A stretch of 64,000 nucleotides of DNA from Neoscytalidium dimidiatum. Its lineage: Eukaryota > Ascomycota > Dothideomycetes > Botryosphaeriales > Botryosphaeriaceae. Location: the NCBI GenBank assembly GCA_037367355.1, contig CM074696.1, positions 2,852,001-2,916,000 of the forward strand, read 5' to 3'. Both the position numbers and the translations under genes were made by a program. Of the stretch, positions 1 to 11,446 are shown in pieces (position 1 is the first letter of the stretch; each line of letters opens with the position of its first letter). Below the pieces are notes generated by a model that was not told the DNA's origin, did no database searches, and worked only from the letters and a program-made list of their open reading frames with translations.

Positions 1-332
1 CAGGCAGCAGCAGCACAGCAATCACCTCATTTTGCCACTTCGTCTCTCAGCCCAAAACTACCCGGCGATTCTGATATCCGACTTTCTTCGTGACTGACGC
101 TGCACGTGCACCGCGAATCGTGCTGCCCGGAAAAGCTAGTCTCCCCGGAATCTGATCCCCCACATCCCTCTCAGCCATCGATTAGCGGCCATCACGGCCC
201 GTTTCCGATCTGCATTCCGAGATGGCGCTGCAAGATAAAGTGGAAGGCTACACCTTGTCAGTCCGGGGGTTTCTGGCCGTTTCTTCAGTCTGTTTCCCTC
301 CTATCTAAGTTTTTCCTTTCAATTGTTCCACA
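1..332. other. upstream region of the first MFS gene
   Basis: No gene is supported here. It precedes the MFS start codon at 333 and ends in a pyrimidine-rich stretch and a good fungal start context (CACAATGG). The short open frames are not convincing. Confidence 0.5.
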
Positions 333-2069
333 ATGGCCGAGCAACCGGAGTGGAAGGAGAAGACGAGCGGTGAGCACATCGAGGTGCTTGAAAAACCCGC
401 GGTTGCGGCAACAGGGGATGCCTTGCTGGTCGACGATGCAGGCCAAGTCCGCAAGCTGCCTATCCCATCCTCGAGCCCCAACGACCCTCTCAATTTCTCC
501 TACTGGAAGAAAGCAGGCGTGATAGTGGCATGCTGCTGGTTTGGTAAGCCATTCCATTGCCACCATTGCGATAGCTGGCTAACATTCTACAGCGTTCATG
601 TCACTGGCCGTCGTCGGCTCCCTCGGCCCAATCATTCTTGTCTTCATCGAACTTTATGCACCTCAAGGATACTCTACAAATACCATTATGCTGATTGCGA
701 CCCTACCGTCGTTCTTTACTGGCGTCGGCAATTACATGATTCTACCTTTTGCTCTTGCATATGGCCGACGCCCGGCATTCCTAATATCCGCTGTGGCATT
801 AGTGGCATCTTGCATTGGGGCTGCAGCCAGTCAGGGCTTCATTGGACACCTCGTGGCTCGCGTTTTCCAAGGCTTAACAAGCGGAGCTACGGAATCGGTA
901 CGAATACACTTTCAAAGCTACAAGTGGTGCTTGCTGACTCCTTTCAGCTCCTTCCCCTCATGATGGCAGAAGTGACATACGTACACCAACGAGGACAAGT
1001 CTTCGGCGCGTATTGGTCAATCCAGAGCATCATCTCAAACACCTTGACGCTCGCCAGTAGTTACGAAGTGGCAGCTTTGTCATGGCGCTGGTACTACGGC
1101 ATCATGACCATCGCAGGTGGCTTTGGTTTAATCCTGGCCATCTTCTTCGCCTTCGAGACCCGCTTCCACCGGCCCCCTACCTATGCAGACAGCCAGGTCA
1201 TCATTACCGACGAATTTGGTAATACTCGGATCATGTCTGACAACGACTACCAAGAATATGCCGCTGCATATGGCTCCGCCGACCCTGCCGACACCTCATC
1301 CACTCGTCCCAAAACTTATCTCGAACTCCTCAACCCTTGGCCGGGCAAAGCCCCCAACGCTTCCCGCATTGTTGCTGTCTCCTTCATTGAAATGGCCAAG
1401 TGTTGCACCGCGCCCGGCATCATCTATGCCACCCTCGTCCCGAGCGTAACTACCGGCTGCATGATCGCCATGTCTCTCAGCTACAACGCCGTCCTGACAA
1501 CCAACTACCACCAATCCCCCGCCTCGGTCGGCCTGATCAACATCGCCTCCATCCCCGCCTCCTTCGCCGCGATGCTCGTTGCCGGCCTTATCGGCGACAA
1601 GCTCTCCATCGCCCTGGCGCGCCGCAACGCCGGCGTCCACGAGCCGGAGCACCGCCTCCTGCCCTTCGCCTTTGGCGGCATCGTCGGCTTCGCGGGGCTC
1701 CTTGTCTACGCTTTCTACGCTGATAACCCGGACGGCACGTCCCACTGGATCATCATCTACGTCGCCTGGGGCCTGTATCTCTTCGCCTTCGTGCAGAGCC
1801 TGATCTCTTCGACGACGTTCGCGGCTGAGGTGTGGCCAAAGGCGCCGGGCCCTGCGCTGGTGGTTGTCGTAGGCACGAAGAATATTATCAGCTTTGCGAT
1901 CTCGTACGCGCTGAATCCGATGCTGGCCCGGTATGGGTATAAGGAGGCGTATGGGATCCTGAGCGGGATCCATGCGGCGTTTTTCCTGGCAGGCGTGCCT
2001 GTGTATTATTTGAATCCGAGGTGGAGGCTGTGGAGGGCGAGGAAGGACGCAATGAAGGAGGGAACATAA
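333..2069 (+). CDS. MFS transporter, drug/H+ antiporter-like
   Basis: Predicted polytopic plasma-membrane transporter of the major facilitator superfamily. Exons 333-543, 593-897 and 948-2069 give 545 residues, a normal length for fungal DHA-type porters. The intron at 544-592 (GTAAGC...CAG) is phase 1 and the intron at 898-947 (GTACGA...CAG) is phase 0; splicing joins three frames of one protein. A hydrophilic N-terminus of about 60 residues is followed by hydrophobic segments. The motif-A-like AYGRRPAFL lies in the first half, a cytosolic loop containing TYLELLNPWPG separates the halves, and the C-terminal tail is basic. The start has CACAATGG context. Substrate cannot be read from sequence; family knowledge suggests small organic molecules or toxic compounds. 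It is convergent with the oxidase ending at 2701. Confidence 0.9.
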   Translation: MAEQPEWKEKTSGEHIEVLEKPAVAATGDALLVDDAGQVRKLPIPSSSPNDPLNFSYWKKAGVIVACCWFGKPFHCHHCDSWLTFYSVHVTGRRRLPRPNHSCLHRTLCTSRILYKYHYADCDPTVVLYWRRQLHDSTFCSCIWPTPGIPNIRCGISGILHWGCSQSGLHWTPRGSRFPRLNKRSYGIGTNTLSKLQVVLADSFQLLPLMMAEVTYVHQRGQVFGAYWSIQSIISNTLTLASSYEVAALSWRWYYGIMTIAGGFGLILAIFFAFETRFHRPPTYADSQVIITDEFGNTRIMSDNDYQEYAAAYGSADPADTSSTRPKTYLELLNPWPGKAPNASRIVAVSFIEMAKCCTAPGIIYATLVPSVTTGCMIAMSLSYNAVLTTNYHQSPASVGLINIASIPASFAAMLVAGLIGDKLSIALARRNAGVHEPEHRLLPFAFGGIVGFAGLLVYAFYADNPDGTSHWIIIYVAWGLYLFAFVQSLISSTTFAAEVWPKAPGPALVVVVGTKNIISFAISYALNPMLARYGYKEAYGILSGIHAAFFLAGVPVYYLNPRWRLWRARKDAMKEGT

Positions 2070-2700
2070 TCTTGAGCATGTGTTGTGTCGTATTGTGCTG
2101 GTTTTCACCGGGCTTTGCCGGGCTGTACCGATTGCACCGGGCTCCACCGGGATTTTCCAGGGTTCTGTGGACCGTTGTAACGCTATCAAGCATACTAGAG
2201 CTATGTTACGATAACCACGCCTCTATAGAGGCGCTCCGGAGATATGACAAATATCTACATCTGAATTGGCATGATACTGTTAGGCAATACCACTGAATGT
2301 ATCTCCTCTGGGAGACCCATTCTGTGTCCGACCCAGGATCTTGGTAGAGCTGGAGAAGCTGTAGTAAGGCATTTCGTGACGACTCTCCCTACCGGATGAA
2401 ATCTACTCAGCAATTCGATGCTGGATAGAACATGATCATTGAGCTTTATCATCAAAGGACAGCCCATCTACGAGTTACGCATCGCCAATTCAGAAGTCAA
2501 GCAGCCAGCTCAAGTGGGGGGTTGACAATATTTGCACCCTCGATGCGTCCTAAAACACGTAATGTGATGGGTGACGAAGATGCTTGGGAGAGGATAAAGT
2601 ACTAAGCTCTTATCTTTGGAGCCGTAACATCTGAGCTTTCGACATATGGAAAATGAATTACTCTATTGACGGTAAAGGCCGAAGGCTCATGTGACTAATT
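2070..2700. other. convergent intergenic region with CACCGGG repeats
   Basis: Holds the 3' ends of two convergent genes. Just after the MFS stop are several short repeats of CACCGGGCT/GCCGGGCT (about 2106-2155). No gene is seen in the remainder. Confidence 0.5.
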
Positions 2701-5044
2701 CTACGATGATTTGGAGTTTGGCCACATAATCTCATCCCACAGCTTGTTAGAGAACCTCTTCCTCAGATCCTCCAGCGTCCATTTATGGTCCACACCAATG
2801 CTTCCCAGGACGCGTTTGAACTCGGATATCTGGACAGGATATGCCTCGTCTCTCAAGTACTGGGACGCAGGCCGGCCACCTAAAGTCAGAGTCTGCCACT
2901 CCTTGGCCCAATGCGGTTTCGGCTGCCGTTTAGACCCATCGGGAGCTTTGTAGCCGTGCTTCATCCACGCGTTGGCGACCTTCTGCATGAATTCCTCCCA
3001 ATGCACTCCCGGACCGCTGAAATCCTCGACAGTGAGGATCTCGATGCTAGCCGTGCCGGCCTTTCCGTTGCCGTACTGCGGGGCCATGATAATCTCAGAA
3101 TCGCCCATGATACGCATCTCCAATGACAGGCGCAACGGACAGCCCTCTTTGTAGCTGTACACGATGTTGATGACGTCCCACCAAGCACGTTGCGCGACGC
3201 TGAGATCTGGCTTGCTCGGATCATTTGCGGAGGGCGGCAATGGGATCTCAAACTCCATGTCACGCACACGCGTGTTTTGGATGCAACGGCGAAAATGCAA
3301 TGCGTCGGGGAGGGGGGTGCTGGTTTCCAGTCAGCTTGCGGCAGCTAGCAAGACCATCTTCTGTACTTACATGATATCTTTATCAGCGTTTGGGAGTACA
3401 GACATGCTGGCCATTCCCAGCAACGTCGCCTTCCAGTTATCCGGGATCATTCGGAACATCCAACTGTGCAAGATGTCAACTACCTGCTCCTACCGCTGCG
3501 CCGAGCGTTTCGTATGTACGTACCAGTGTGTGACAACTTCGGCTATCCACATTTCCAGCCACTGCAAGCCAATACTAGAGAATGAGGGATAGTTTTCGGC
3601 ACCAGCTCCGTCTTTAACCGTATTCCACGTGTTGACCCACGACTTCTGCTGATATGTGAACCAGAACCACTCGCTGTAGTAGTCTTCGGTCGCACGGCGC
3701 TCGAATTCAGTTTGGGCAAGTGCTAGCTTCGCCGCAACTTTGTTGGGGTTGTCGTTCAACCAGGACTGCCGAAGCGGTTTCGGCACATCTGCCACTCGGG
3801 GTGGGGGAATGGCTGTTATGACGTCCTCCTTTACTGGGCGCATGTGGGCGTAAGACATTTCGTCCAGCCGAAGCGTGACGTGCGTAACGATGCCCATGAG
3901 GCCGAAGCAGCCTGCTGCGGCCTTGATTTGCTCCTTATCGCTGACCTGCCGACAGACGCCATTGCAGTCGACGTAGTCGATACGCTCCACGAGGTCAGAT
4001 ACGGTCTGATGGCGCAGTCCAGCACCGTGGCAAATGGGGGCGTTCACCCCGCCGACGGTGACCTCGACAAGGATGACATCGACAGGCATCGCATATGTGT
4101 TGTTTTGGACGGCCCAACGGCGGAAGTCTTCGTTCGTGATCGCAACACCAATCCTGCAGAGCCGTTTGCCATCCGCCGAGACCTCGTTCAGCAGCTCGAT
4201 GCGTTTCAGCTCCGAGCCATCAGGCTTGTTGAAGTCGTCCGGCGTGAAGCTGATGCAGTTCGGAAGATGAGTGGCTTGCCTTTCAGTAACGAAAGATACC
4301 AGGATATCATTGTCATTATTTTCGACAAAGAAGTTGGTCCAGCTGTGCCGATATCCGGCGCAACGCACACGGCGGTTGGTTTCAACGGCGTAGCGCACGA
4401 GGTTCTGGACACCCAAAACGGTCGTTGGCATGTAAGTCGGTGTCGGAGTTGTGTCTCTGATAGTAAGGCCCCAATTCTCAAATGGTTTATTCCACACCTT
4501 CGTTCATTAGCAACATCGCATAGGAAGTTGATAATGGAAGAAAACCTACTCTCATTCGCTTCTTGTTTCCCAGATCTTCATAGATCGGTGGCAGTGAAGC
4601 AGCACTTGGATCTTCAGGGACGCTCTGATCGCCGACGGCTAGGCCCTTGCCAAAGGCTTCAGGGCTGCCGGCTGCCTCGGCAACAGAACGGCCGTTGAGA
4701 AATTGCCGAATCATCTCCTGAACCTCAGGTACCTCGAGTTTTTGGAAAGCCTCCTCATACGCCTTGGTATGCTGAAATGCAAGCATCAAGCCGCGTACCA
4801 GCTTCTCGGGATCGCATTCCGTCACGCCAGACGTAAATGCCGGGCGCGATTTAAGCAGATAGTGCGTTGTCGATGGGGTGGCATCGGATGATGAGGCTCC
4901 AGCAGCCTGGAGGGTCTTTTTGAGGATATCAAAATCGATTTTTTCGCCCTTGACGGCAAAGTCTTCGATATGATTGACCATTCGATGGAGAATTTCATCG
5001 CTATCTTGCGATTGGCCAATCGGCGGCTTCACCGACAAATCCAT
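2701..5044 (-). CDS. FAD-linked oxidase, D-arabinono-1,4-lactone oxidase-like, with N-terminal extension
   Basis: Predicted flavoprotein oxidase of the vanillyl-alcohol-oxidase/ALO superfamily, which oxidises sugar lactones or related alcohols with covalently bound FAD. Exons read on the minus strand: 5044-4550, 4497-3524, 3463-3371, 3319-2701, giving 726 residues; introns are 52, 60 and 51 nt. From about residue 166 the FAD-binding domain begins (FENWG). It includes CAGYRHSWTNFF, where H216 sits at the usual covalent-flavin position, and VGGVNAPICHGAGLRHQTVSDLV. The ALO-type C-terminal domain ends with KPHWAKEW. ALOs are usually near 500-560 residues; here about 165 helical, charged residues precede the flavin domain and match nothing I recognise. 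The frame is open from ATG 5044 to the first splice site, so the extension belongs to this model. Substrate is uncertain; the exact lactone-oxidase role is inference. Confidence 0.88.
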
Positions 5045-6546
5045 GGCTGATTGATAGATGTTGGATACTGGAAATACGAGGAATAAGTCTCGGGAGTGAA
5101 AGAAGACCAGACTGGTGATTATATCTTTTTTTATATGTTGCTCGTAACTTGCTGTATTGAAGCACGTGTGAAGCGAGATAGTTACCGTATCCGCAAGCGC
5201 GCAAGCTGAAGTTGGCACTAAACAAGAACAACAGCGGCCTAGCTCATTCCGGAGCATGCCTTGCTGATTTCGACACTCCAGGATCCCGATAAGATGGCTG
5301 GACCTAAAGCATGCAGAAACCCATTGGAAAAGTACGGGATATTCCATGATCTAAAAATCGGACCAAGTACGAATGAGAAAATATACAAATCGCGCGCTAT
5401 TGGCAGCTGGCCAGCGATATGGTCGGCCGGTACAGCAGCGCGATATGCAACCGGCCAGCTTCTCCCCTTCTGGACTCTTTGAGGCCACTTCCCCGCAATA
5501 TATGAGCGGCATTTACCGTCACTCTAAGCAGGAGATCAACTATTAACGTAGAAGTACCTATGCGTCGAACTATTCATGTTATGTCAATTAATGAGGAACG
5601 GCGTCTGTCAATGCTTCAATAATACGATGCAAAGCTTTATTCACCAATCAGTGCGAGGTTTGCTTATGAACAGGAGCAGCTTTCCAAATACTAGTGCTGC
5701 ATCGGTGTTTTGCAGGTGACCACTTAATCTGTCGTGCGGGGAAGCAATCGATCCGTTTTCAGGTGACTTCTGGCCCGAGGGACAGGTCAAGGGCAGACAA
5801 CCTGGAGGATTGGAGAGAGATGAAGGGAGAAAATTGGCTTTCCATTCCCTTGGTAACCAAATAACATCGATGAAAGCGTACTCTTCGTTCAAAGCGACGT
5901 TCTCATGTCTGCGACTGCTTTTCAACGCTGAGCGAACCCTACTGCTTGCAGGTTGTGCTCAAATATGCTCGCTCGGGCTTACCCATCTCCTGCATAGCTC
6001 TGCATAACAAAATGAGCTTTCATGAGAACAGCATTAGATGACAAACAGCCGTGGTAGATCGAGAGTAGTGTATTGCCCGAAGTTTTCCCTCGCTCGGCGG
6101 CGGACAAGAAAAATTTGTTGCCTCGGACCCACAACAGAGTCGCACCGTAAGAACCTCGTGGAAAACGCATAAAATTGAAAATGGTGAAGGTGCACCTTTG
6201 CTGGAGCATAAGATAAGTCAACGAGAAGATGAATCAAATGAATGTTTCGATTCTATGCGTTTGGTTTTCCGGGTCCTTCAGGCCACTCCCCACCAAATGC
6301 TTCCTATTCGAGCAACTTGACCACGATACCACCACTATATTCAGCTCTCTACCAAAACAGCAAAACGATTGGACAATCACTATTCTGCATCTTCTTGTAG
6401 TTACCGCTAGAGGCTCGCTAAATTTGATGTTGGCATTTGTTTAAACCGGCTTCCCTCGGTATTTGGGCCCACATCGGTCAACCCAGACCCTGCCCAACCA
6501 CAAACTCTTATCCCACGACGCTCCAAAGGCCAAAAAAGAATGCTTT
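5045..6546. other. intergenic region, no gene seen
   Basis: About 1.5 kb between the oxidase start and tRNA-Gln. Short open frames on both strands lack family motifs or plausible splicing. The part next to 5044 must hold the oxidase promoter. Confidence 0.5.
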
Positions 6547-6630
6547 AGGTCCTACCCGGGATCGAACCGGGGTTGCGGGAATGCTCTGAAGAATCAGAAT
6601 CCCGAGTGCTAGCCACTACACTATAGAACC
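6547..6630 (-). tRNA. tRNA-Gln (CTG anticodon) with a 12-nt intron
   Basis: The minus strand folds as a cloverleaf. The acceptor stem is GGTTCTA/TAGGACC with one G-T pair and discriminator T. The D arm is GTGT...GCAC, the anticodon stem CGGGA/TCCCG, and the T arm CCCGG-TTCGATC-CCGGG. Between the anticodon-stem strands are 19 nt, so a 12-nt intron follows position 37. Removing it leaves a 7-nt loop TTCTGAT with anticodon CTG, reading CAG codons. The mature tRNA is 72 nt. Internal A and B boxes (GTGTAGTGGCTA, GGTTCGATC) match RNA polymerase III promoters. Confidence 0.93.
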
Positions 6631-7140
6631 AGTTGGTGAAGCGCTGGTGAGCTGCTTACGTAAAGCGACTTTGCTGCGTGCAATTATGTGGACACTACAG
6701 CACGGATGTAGCTTCAGAAAAGCCAGAAAAGATGGATTATTCTTTCATGTCCCTTGGAAGCGACCACAAGAAAGGGGGAAAGACTTTTCCCAGAGAGGTG
6801 GGATTTCAGAGGAGGTCCGGCCCAAAACGTTGCGAACGGCGATGTGAACAACTTGGTAGCGTTACCGTGCCATATTCGAGGCTGGATAAGGCGAAGGGGG
6901 CTGCTGGGACTTTGCAGAAGCATATCAAAGCAATTCGTTCGACATCAGCCTCTGCACCAGACATGGATGTATGAGGTCGGTGGAAAACTTACCTCCTTGA
7001 CTCCGAATTTTACTACGGTTCTCACGCGTGATCCTTGCAGCAACAGATATATCCGAATTCGTATTAGACATTGAATGGAATGAGCGCAGCATTATGTAGC
7101 CAGATTACCGTATCCCCAACCCGTTCTATATATAAGATAC
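6631..7140. other. intergenic region, no gene seen
   Basis: Between tRNA-Gln (which reads away from here) and the esterase 3' end. It holds the tRNA 5' flank and the esterase 3' flank. I see no coding or RNA feature. Confidence 0.45.
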
Positions 7141-9081
7141 TTACTGCTTAATCGCCACCCCGATACTCGTCAAATACCCGCACTTCCCCTTCGTCGCCCC
7201 ATCCACATTCTGCATGCGCGTATTATTCGTTTCATACACGAGCCGATTGAACCCCGACTCCAGGTCCCACCGCCACTCCTCCCACTTCGGCGTCCCCCGC
7301 AACCTATACACATTGGGATCCAAGCGCCTGATGAAACTAGTCCAGTAGGCTTGCACAACAGGCACGATCGCGTTGTTGATCCCGCCCGGCCAGTAGCTCG
7401 CAGGGACGTTGCTGGCGTCAACGTTCTCCGGGCCCCAGATGGCGTTGACCTCGATGGTGTGGGGGACGCCGAGTCCCTCGGCCATCTGCGCCGGATCCTG
7501 CACGTTCCAGAGGTAGTTCCAGGCGGGGGCGCCGGCCTGGCTGTACATGCTGGAGAGGTACAGGCCCGGGCACGTGTAGCGCATGTCGCCGTAGGCGTTG
7601 CTGACCTGGCGCCAGTAGCGGCCGGCGCCGGGGAAGGACGGCGTCCCGTCGACCGGGTAGAGCTCGTTGATGCGGCGCAGCTGGGCGAGCGTCAGGGCCG
7701 GGAACTGGTCTTTGAGGAAGGTGTCGGAGTCGCCGAGCGTGCTGGTGTTGCGCGGCGTGAAGACGGTGCCGCCGTTGGTGTCGTCGCCGAAGATGGTGGG
7801 CACGCGGATGAAGGCGCCTTCGGCGAACAGCTTGTAGGTATAGTCCGGCACCAGGTCGTAGTCGATGGTCGTGCTGTACATGTAGAGCGGGGCGTTCTGG
7901 GCGCCCGGCAGCGGCGTGTTGAAGTTCTCTGCTTGAAGCGCTGACACGGGCAGGCTGCGAAGGCAGGCGAGCGTGTCGGTGGCGCTGGCGCATCCTGTCC
8001 GGATCACGAGGTTGTCGTACATGAACTGGCTTTCCTGGAAGGTGTAGATGTTGCCGAACGACTGGCTCTCGGCCGCCGTGGCGTGGAACAGGCCGTCATC
8101 CCGGCCCCCGTAGGCGGTCAGAAGGAGGGTGATGGCCGCCGCTCCGGCACTGCTGCCTCCAACGACAACTGCCGAGAACCGAAAACCATCAGCTGTTTGC
8201 TTGGGAGAAGTAGTTTCAGTGGGTACCACGAAATTGGGTGGCCTTACCGTGATCTGGATCGCCGCCGAACTGGGTGCGACCAAACGCGTCAGAAAATAGA
8301 ATATATGCGTGTCTGGTAGAGTATGGGCCTAAGATACGGAGAGCCTTACCTGACTAATATACTTCTGGACCCACTCGAGAGCTTTGATGATGTCTTTCAG
8401 CCCATTGTTCAGGCTCGCTGCTTGGGCAACTTCTCTCCCAGCGAGAAAGCCATAAGGGCCGACTCTATAGTTAAAATTCACCACAACTATGTTCATTCCG
8501 GACGCTTGTATTAGCCCTTTCCCATTATAGTTTGGGTTGGTGTTTCCGTTGAATCCGCCGCCCTGAATGTAGAAGTAGACAGGCAGCGGCGACTTCTTCG
8601 TGGCGTTGCTCGGGGCATAGACGTCGATGAACAGGCAGTCTTCGGACGTGGTGGTGGCAGATGGGGAGGCTCCGGTAGCGATGCAGAGGGGCCCATGCTA
8701 GCAAAGCCCGCTGGTTAGTTTCATGGAGACATGGTTGGGAACGCGATTGCCGGATCAGGAACGAGCGGTTCGTCCCGCATTTCGCATTCACAGGCAGCGG
8801 CTCGGATTTGGAAGGGCAGTCAATCAGGTTAGAGCTATGGATTTGATACATACTTTGTCAGCGGCGATAACACCCTCGACCCTGTTCGGGTCCTGCGGGG
8901 CAGCAAAGCGGAGGGCACCGGTGGGAGGGGCGGCGTAGCGCAGCCCTAACCATTCGGTGATACCATTCGTGTATGGCGTGCCCTGATAGGTGGTGTAGCC
9001 CAGGGGCACCGTCGGATTGACCGCCAGGACAGGGGCGATCCGGAAAGCGAGCAGGACCGAGACGAGCAGCATCGACACCAT
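7141..9081 (-). CDS. secreted type-B carboxylesterase/lipase
   Basis: Predicted secreted alpha/beta-hydrolase of the carboxylesterase type-B family, hydrolysing carboxylic esters outside the cell. Minus-strand exons 9081-8854, 8697-8350, 8269-8248 and 8168-7141 give 541 residues; exon 3 is only 22 nt. An in-frame TAA lies 36 nt upstream of ATG 9081, fixing the start, and the first 20 residues form a signal peptide ending VLA. Family landmarks are EDCLFIDVYAPS, the oxyanion GGG loop (YIQGGGF), the nucleophile elbow GGSSAG with S206, and a histidine in GVPHTIEVNAIWGP. The segment that normally carries the catalytic acid reads GDDTNGGTVF, with Gly where Glu is usual, so a neighbouring Asp may serve or activity may be altered. 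Introns are 156, 80 and 79 nt. Substrate unknown. Confidence 0.92.
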
Positions 9082-9156
9082 GACGGCCAGGATCGACGCT
9101 GCTGAATCGCGAGATTAGGGAGCAACATCACTGGTCGGGCAGAGGTACACAGGGCA

Positions 9157-9164
9157 ATTTATAC
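9157..9164 (-). promoter_or_regulatory. TATA-like box of the esterase gene
   Basis: TATAAATT on the minus strand, about 75 bp before the esterase start codon. Confidence 0.45.
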
Positions 9165-11335
9165 AGGCACGCGGCGGGGACAGGAATGTGGGCGCAATGC
9201 ATAGCGGCGACAATAAGACGGCATGGCCCCTTGCGGTAAGACGAGGGCGCGAAGGGAGGGTTCGTTGACCGGAAGTGAGGGGAGAGATTACTTGGCTCGG
9301 CAGTGAGTCTTGACGTAGATTAAGCTCAACGGGTATCCTCGACGGTTGGGCACGCCGTTGCGCCGAAAGCGGATGAGGCTTGAAGGATTGTGCGGAGAAA
9401 ATGGGCGGCGCTGCGGGGCTCTCGCGTCCCCACGATGGACGGCCGATGTCAAGTGCATTCCGAGCGGGCCGCGTGATGACCGCATGTGCGCCTGCTGCGG
9501 ACGCATGATGTATTTGTGGACGGACTGGGACACTGGGCCGGCCAAGCGTGCGGGTGGCTTGAAGTAACGCAGCAACGCGGGCGAGGGCGTGAAGGGTGCC
9601 TGCGGCTGCGCTCAAGTCCAGTGTCAGTGGCAGCGGCAGTGGCAGCGGGCGTCGTGCTCCGGGCTCGCAAGATCCGAGGAGCCGGCGGGCTGGGGGGTCG
9701 TGGCCGGCGAAGGGTTCTGGATCTTTTCCAGAGTTCTCGTCTGTCGCTGCGCGCAATTATGCACAAGGTTATCCTGAGGAGGCTGCGTTGTCGCGGGCGG
9801 TTTCAGGAACGGCCGTCGCAGCACACCTACCTAGCAACCGGGAGGCTGCGGTGCGGCCGGGATCACGTGTGGAACAGGAACACACACGTCAACAAGGGCC
9901 GGATTATGGCGGGGGCAGCGTTGCGAGCATGGGCGGAGGGTGGTGTACTATTAGGGTGGTGTAGGGGGGGCGGTGAGCCAGTCACACGCAGCGGAGCGGG
10001 CCAAGGCAGTGCGGTCGTGTCCTCTGAGATTGAAACTTCTGCCCAAGACGCCTCTCTCTAAGCCTGGGGCCCTCTGCGCTGCTCGCTTGCTGCGGCCTAC
10101 CGCTATGGCGGAACCTTTGATCACCACTCGCTCGAACCCACCATCATCCAATCCTCGCGCTCAAATGACCTCTCGTGCGTCCGGCGCGTGTGCCTGCCCA
10201 GACACCCAAGAGACCCCGTGGCGCACAGCCCGGCAGTCGTGCGCGTGCAGGACCGATCGTTCCCCAGGACCCTTGGGCGACGTGCCAGTGTGCAGCGTAG
10301 GCAGCGGCCGTCCTGGCCGGCGGGCTCAGGCAATCTCGTCGCCGCCGCTGAAACATGAACAGAGTTGCTGCACGGTCGATCCTGTTGAGACCGGCAGCTC
10401 GTCTCAAAGCCGCAACCTGGAGAGCAAACGTCGCGCCGAGCTAGTCAGCGGCTCGGGCCACTGAGTCTGGAGAGCTAGAGGGCCACAAAGCCAGAGAGCT
10501 AGAGCGGGCGCGCGCCCCTAGGATGCCGCGGAGCCTCGTCCCAGCCAGTCTGGTTTCCCCTTTCTCCTGCGTTATCGCATCAAAAGTTTCCGCCGCAGCG
10601 GTTCTCCAGGCCTGCGATATTCATAGCACGCGTGAAATGAGCCCCAGCCTGTCGCGGATAGTCCTCCACAGCTGGCCATTGGCCTCGCGCGAGGCCTTTA
10701 GCGGCCGTTGAAGCACGCAACGCCTTGGCAAGGCTGGTAAATCTGAGGCTACAATCAAAACTCCCCCAGAAGGCAGCCGAGCTGCTGCGAACGCCTCGGG
10801 CGGTGCCAGAAAGCGAATTCGGGCGGCCGAAGCTTCTCGCGCTCGCGCCCTCCATCCGATCCACCCCCATCTGGTAAGGCTGGAGCTGGAGAGAGTGGCA
10901 GTGTGACAGGCGCGCGGCCTCGCGCTCGGACGGTGCCTCGTGCGCCCGACCTACACATGGCCCCCCTGGCAGCTGGCAAGATAGACAGCTGACATACTCG
11001 GCCAAGCCTGCCACTAATCACCGTGCTCTTCCCTGCCCAAGGAGGCTGCTTGCTTGTCGGGCAAGAACCGCATCCATGCCTTCCCGCAATTGACGGCTGA
11101 CGCGAGGCCAAAGCGCAAAGAAGCTATGGCATCCGTCATCGATCCGGCCTGTTCCTGCCTCCGCCACTCCGAGCTGCCAACCACCAGCCCATCTATAATA
11201 CTCATCCACCCCAACCGCTCCACTCCACTCTCACCACCACCACCAACCCACCAAGACTCTCCTTACCATCCAGGCGGCTTCCAGCCTCAGCACTTGAAGT
11301 GCTCACCTTCCTTGCCCAGCCCAAGGACCGCTTGA
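9165..11335. other. GC-rich intergenic region between divergent genes
   Basis: About 2.2 kb upstream of both the esterase (-) and the acidic-protein gene (+). GC-rich, with long overlapping open frames on both strands that look like composition artefacts: Arg/Gly/Ala-rich, with no family motifs. It may hold promoters and a long 5' leader. Confidence 0.5.
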
Positions 11336-11406
11336 CCACCACTACCACTACCACTACCACTACCACTACCACTACCACTACCACTACCACTACCACTACC
11401 ACCACC
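11336..11406 (+). repeat. hexanucleotide (ACTACC)n microsatellite
   Basis: About 11 copies of ACTACC. It ends 40 bp before the start codon at 11447, so it probably lies in the 5' leader of the acidic-protein gene. Confidence 0.9.
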
Positions 11407-11446
11407 ATCTACACCTGCACCTACACCAACACCTCAGATAGCCGCA

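Noticed and set aside
1296..2189. 297-codon minus-strand frame
   Set aside because: Antisense of the first MFS gene; no motifs.
9486..10061. 191-codon plus-strand frame in GC-rich DNA
   Set aside because: Arg/Gly/Ala-rich composition with equally long frames overlapping on both strands; no conserved feature.
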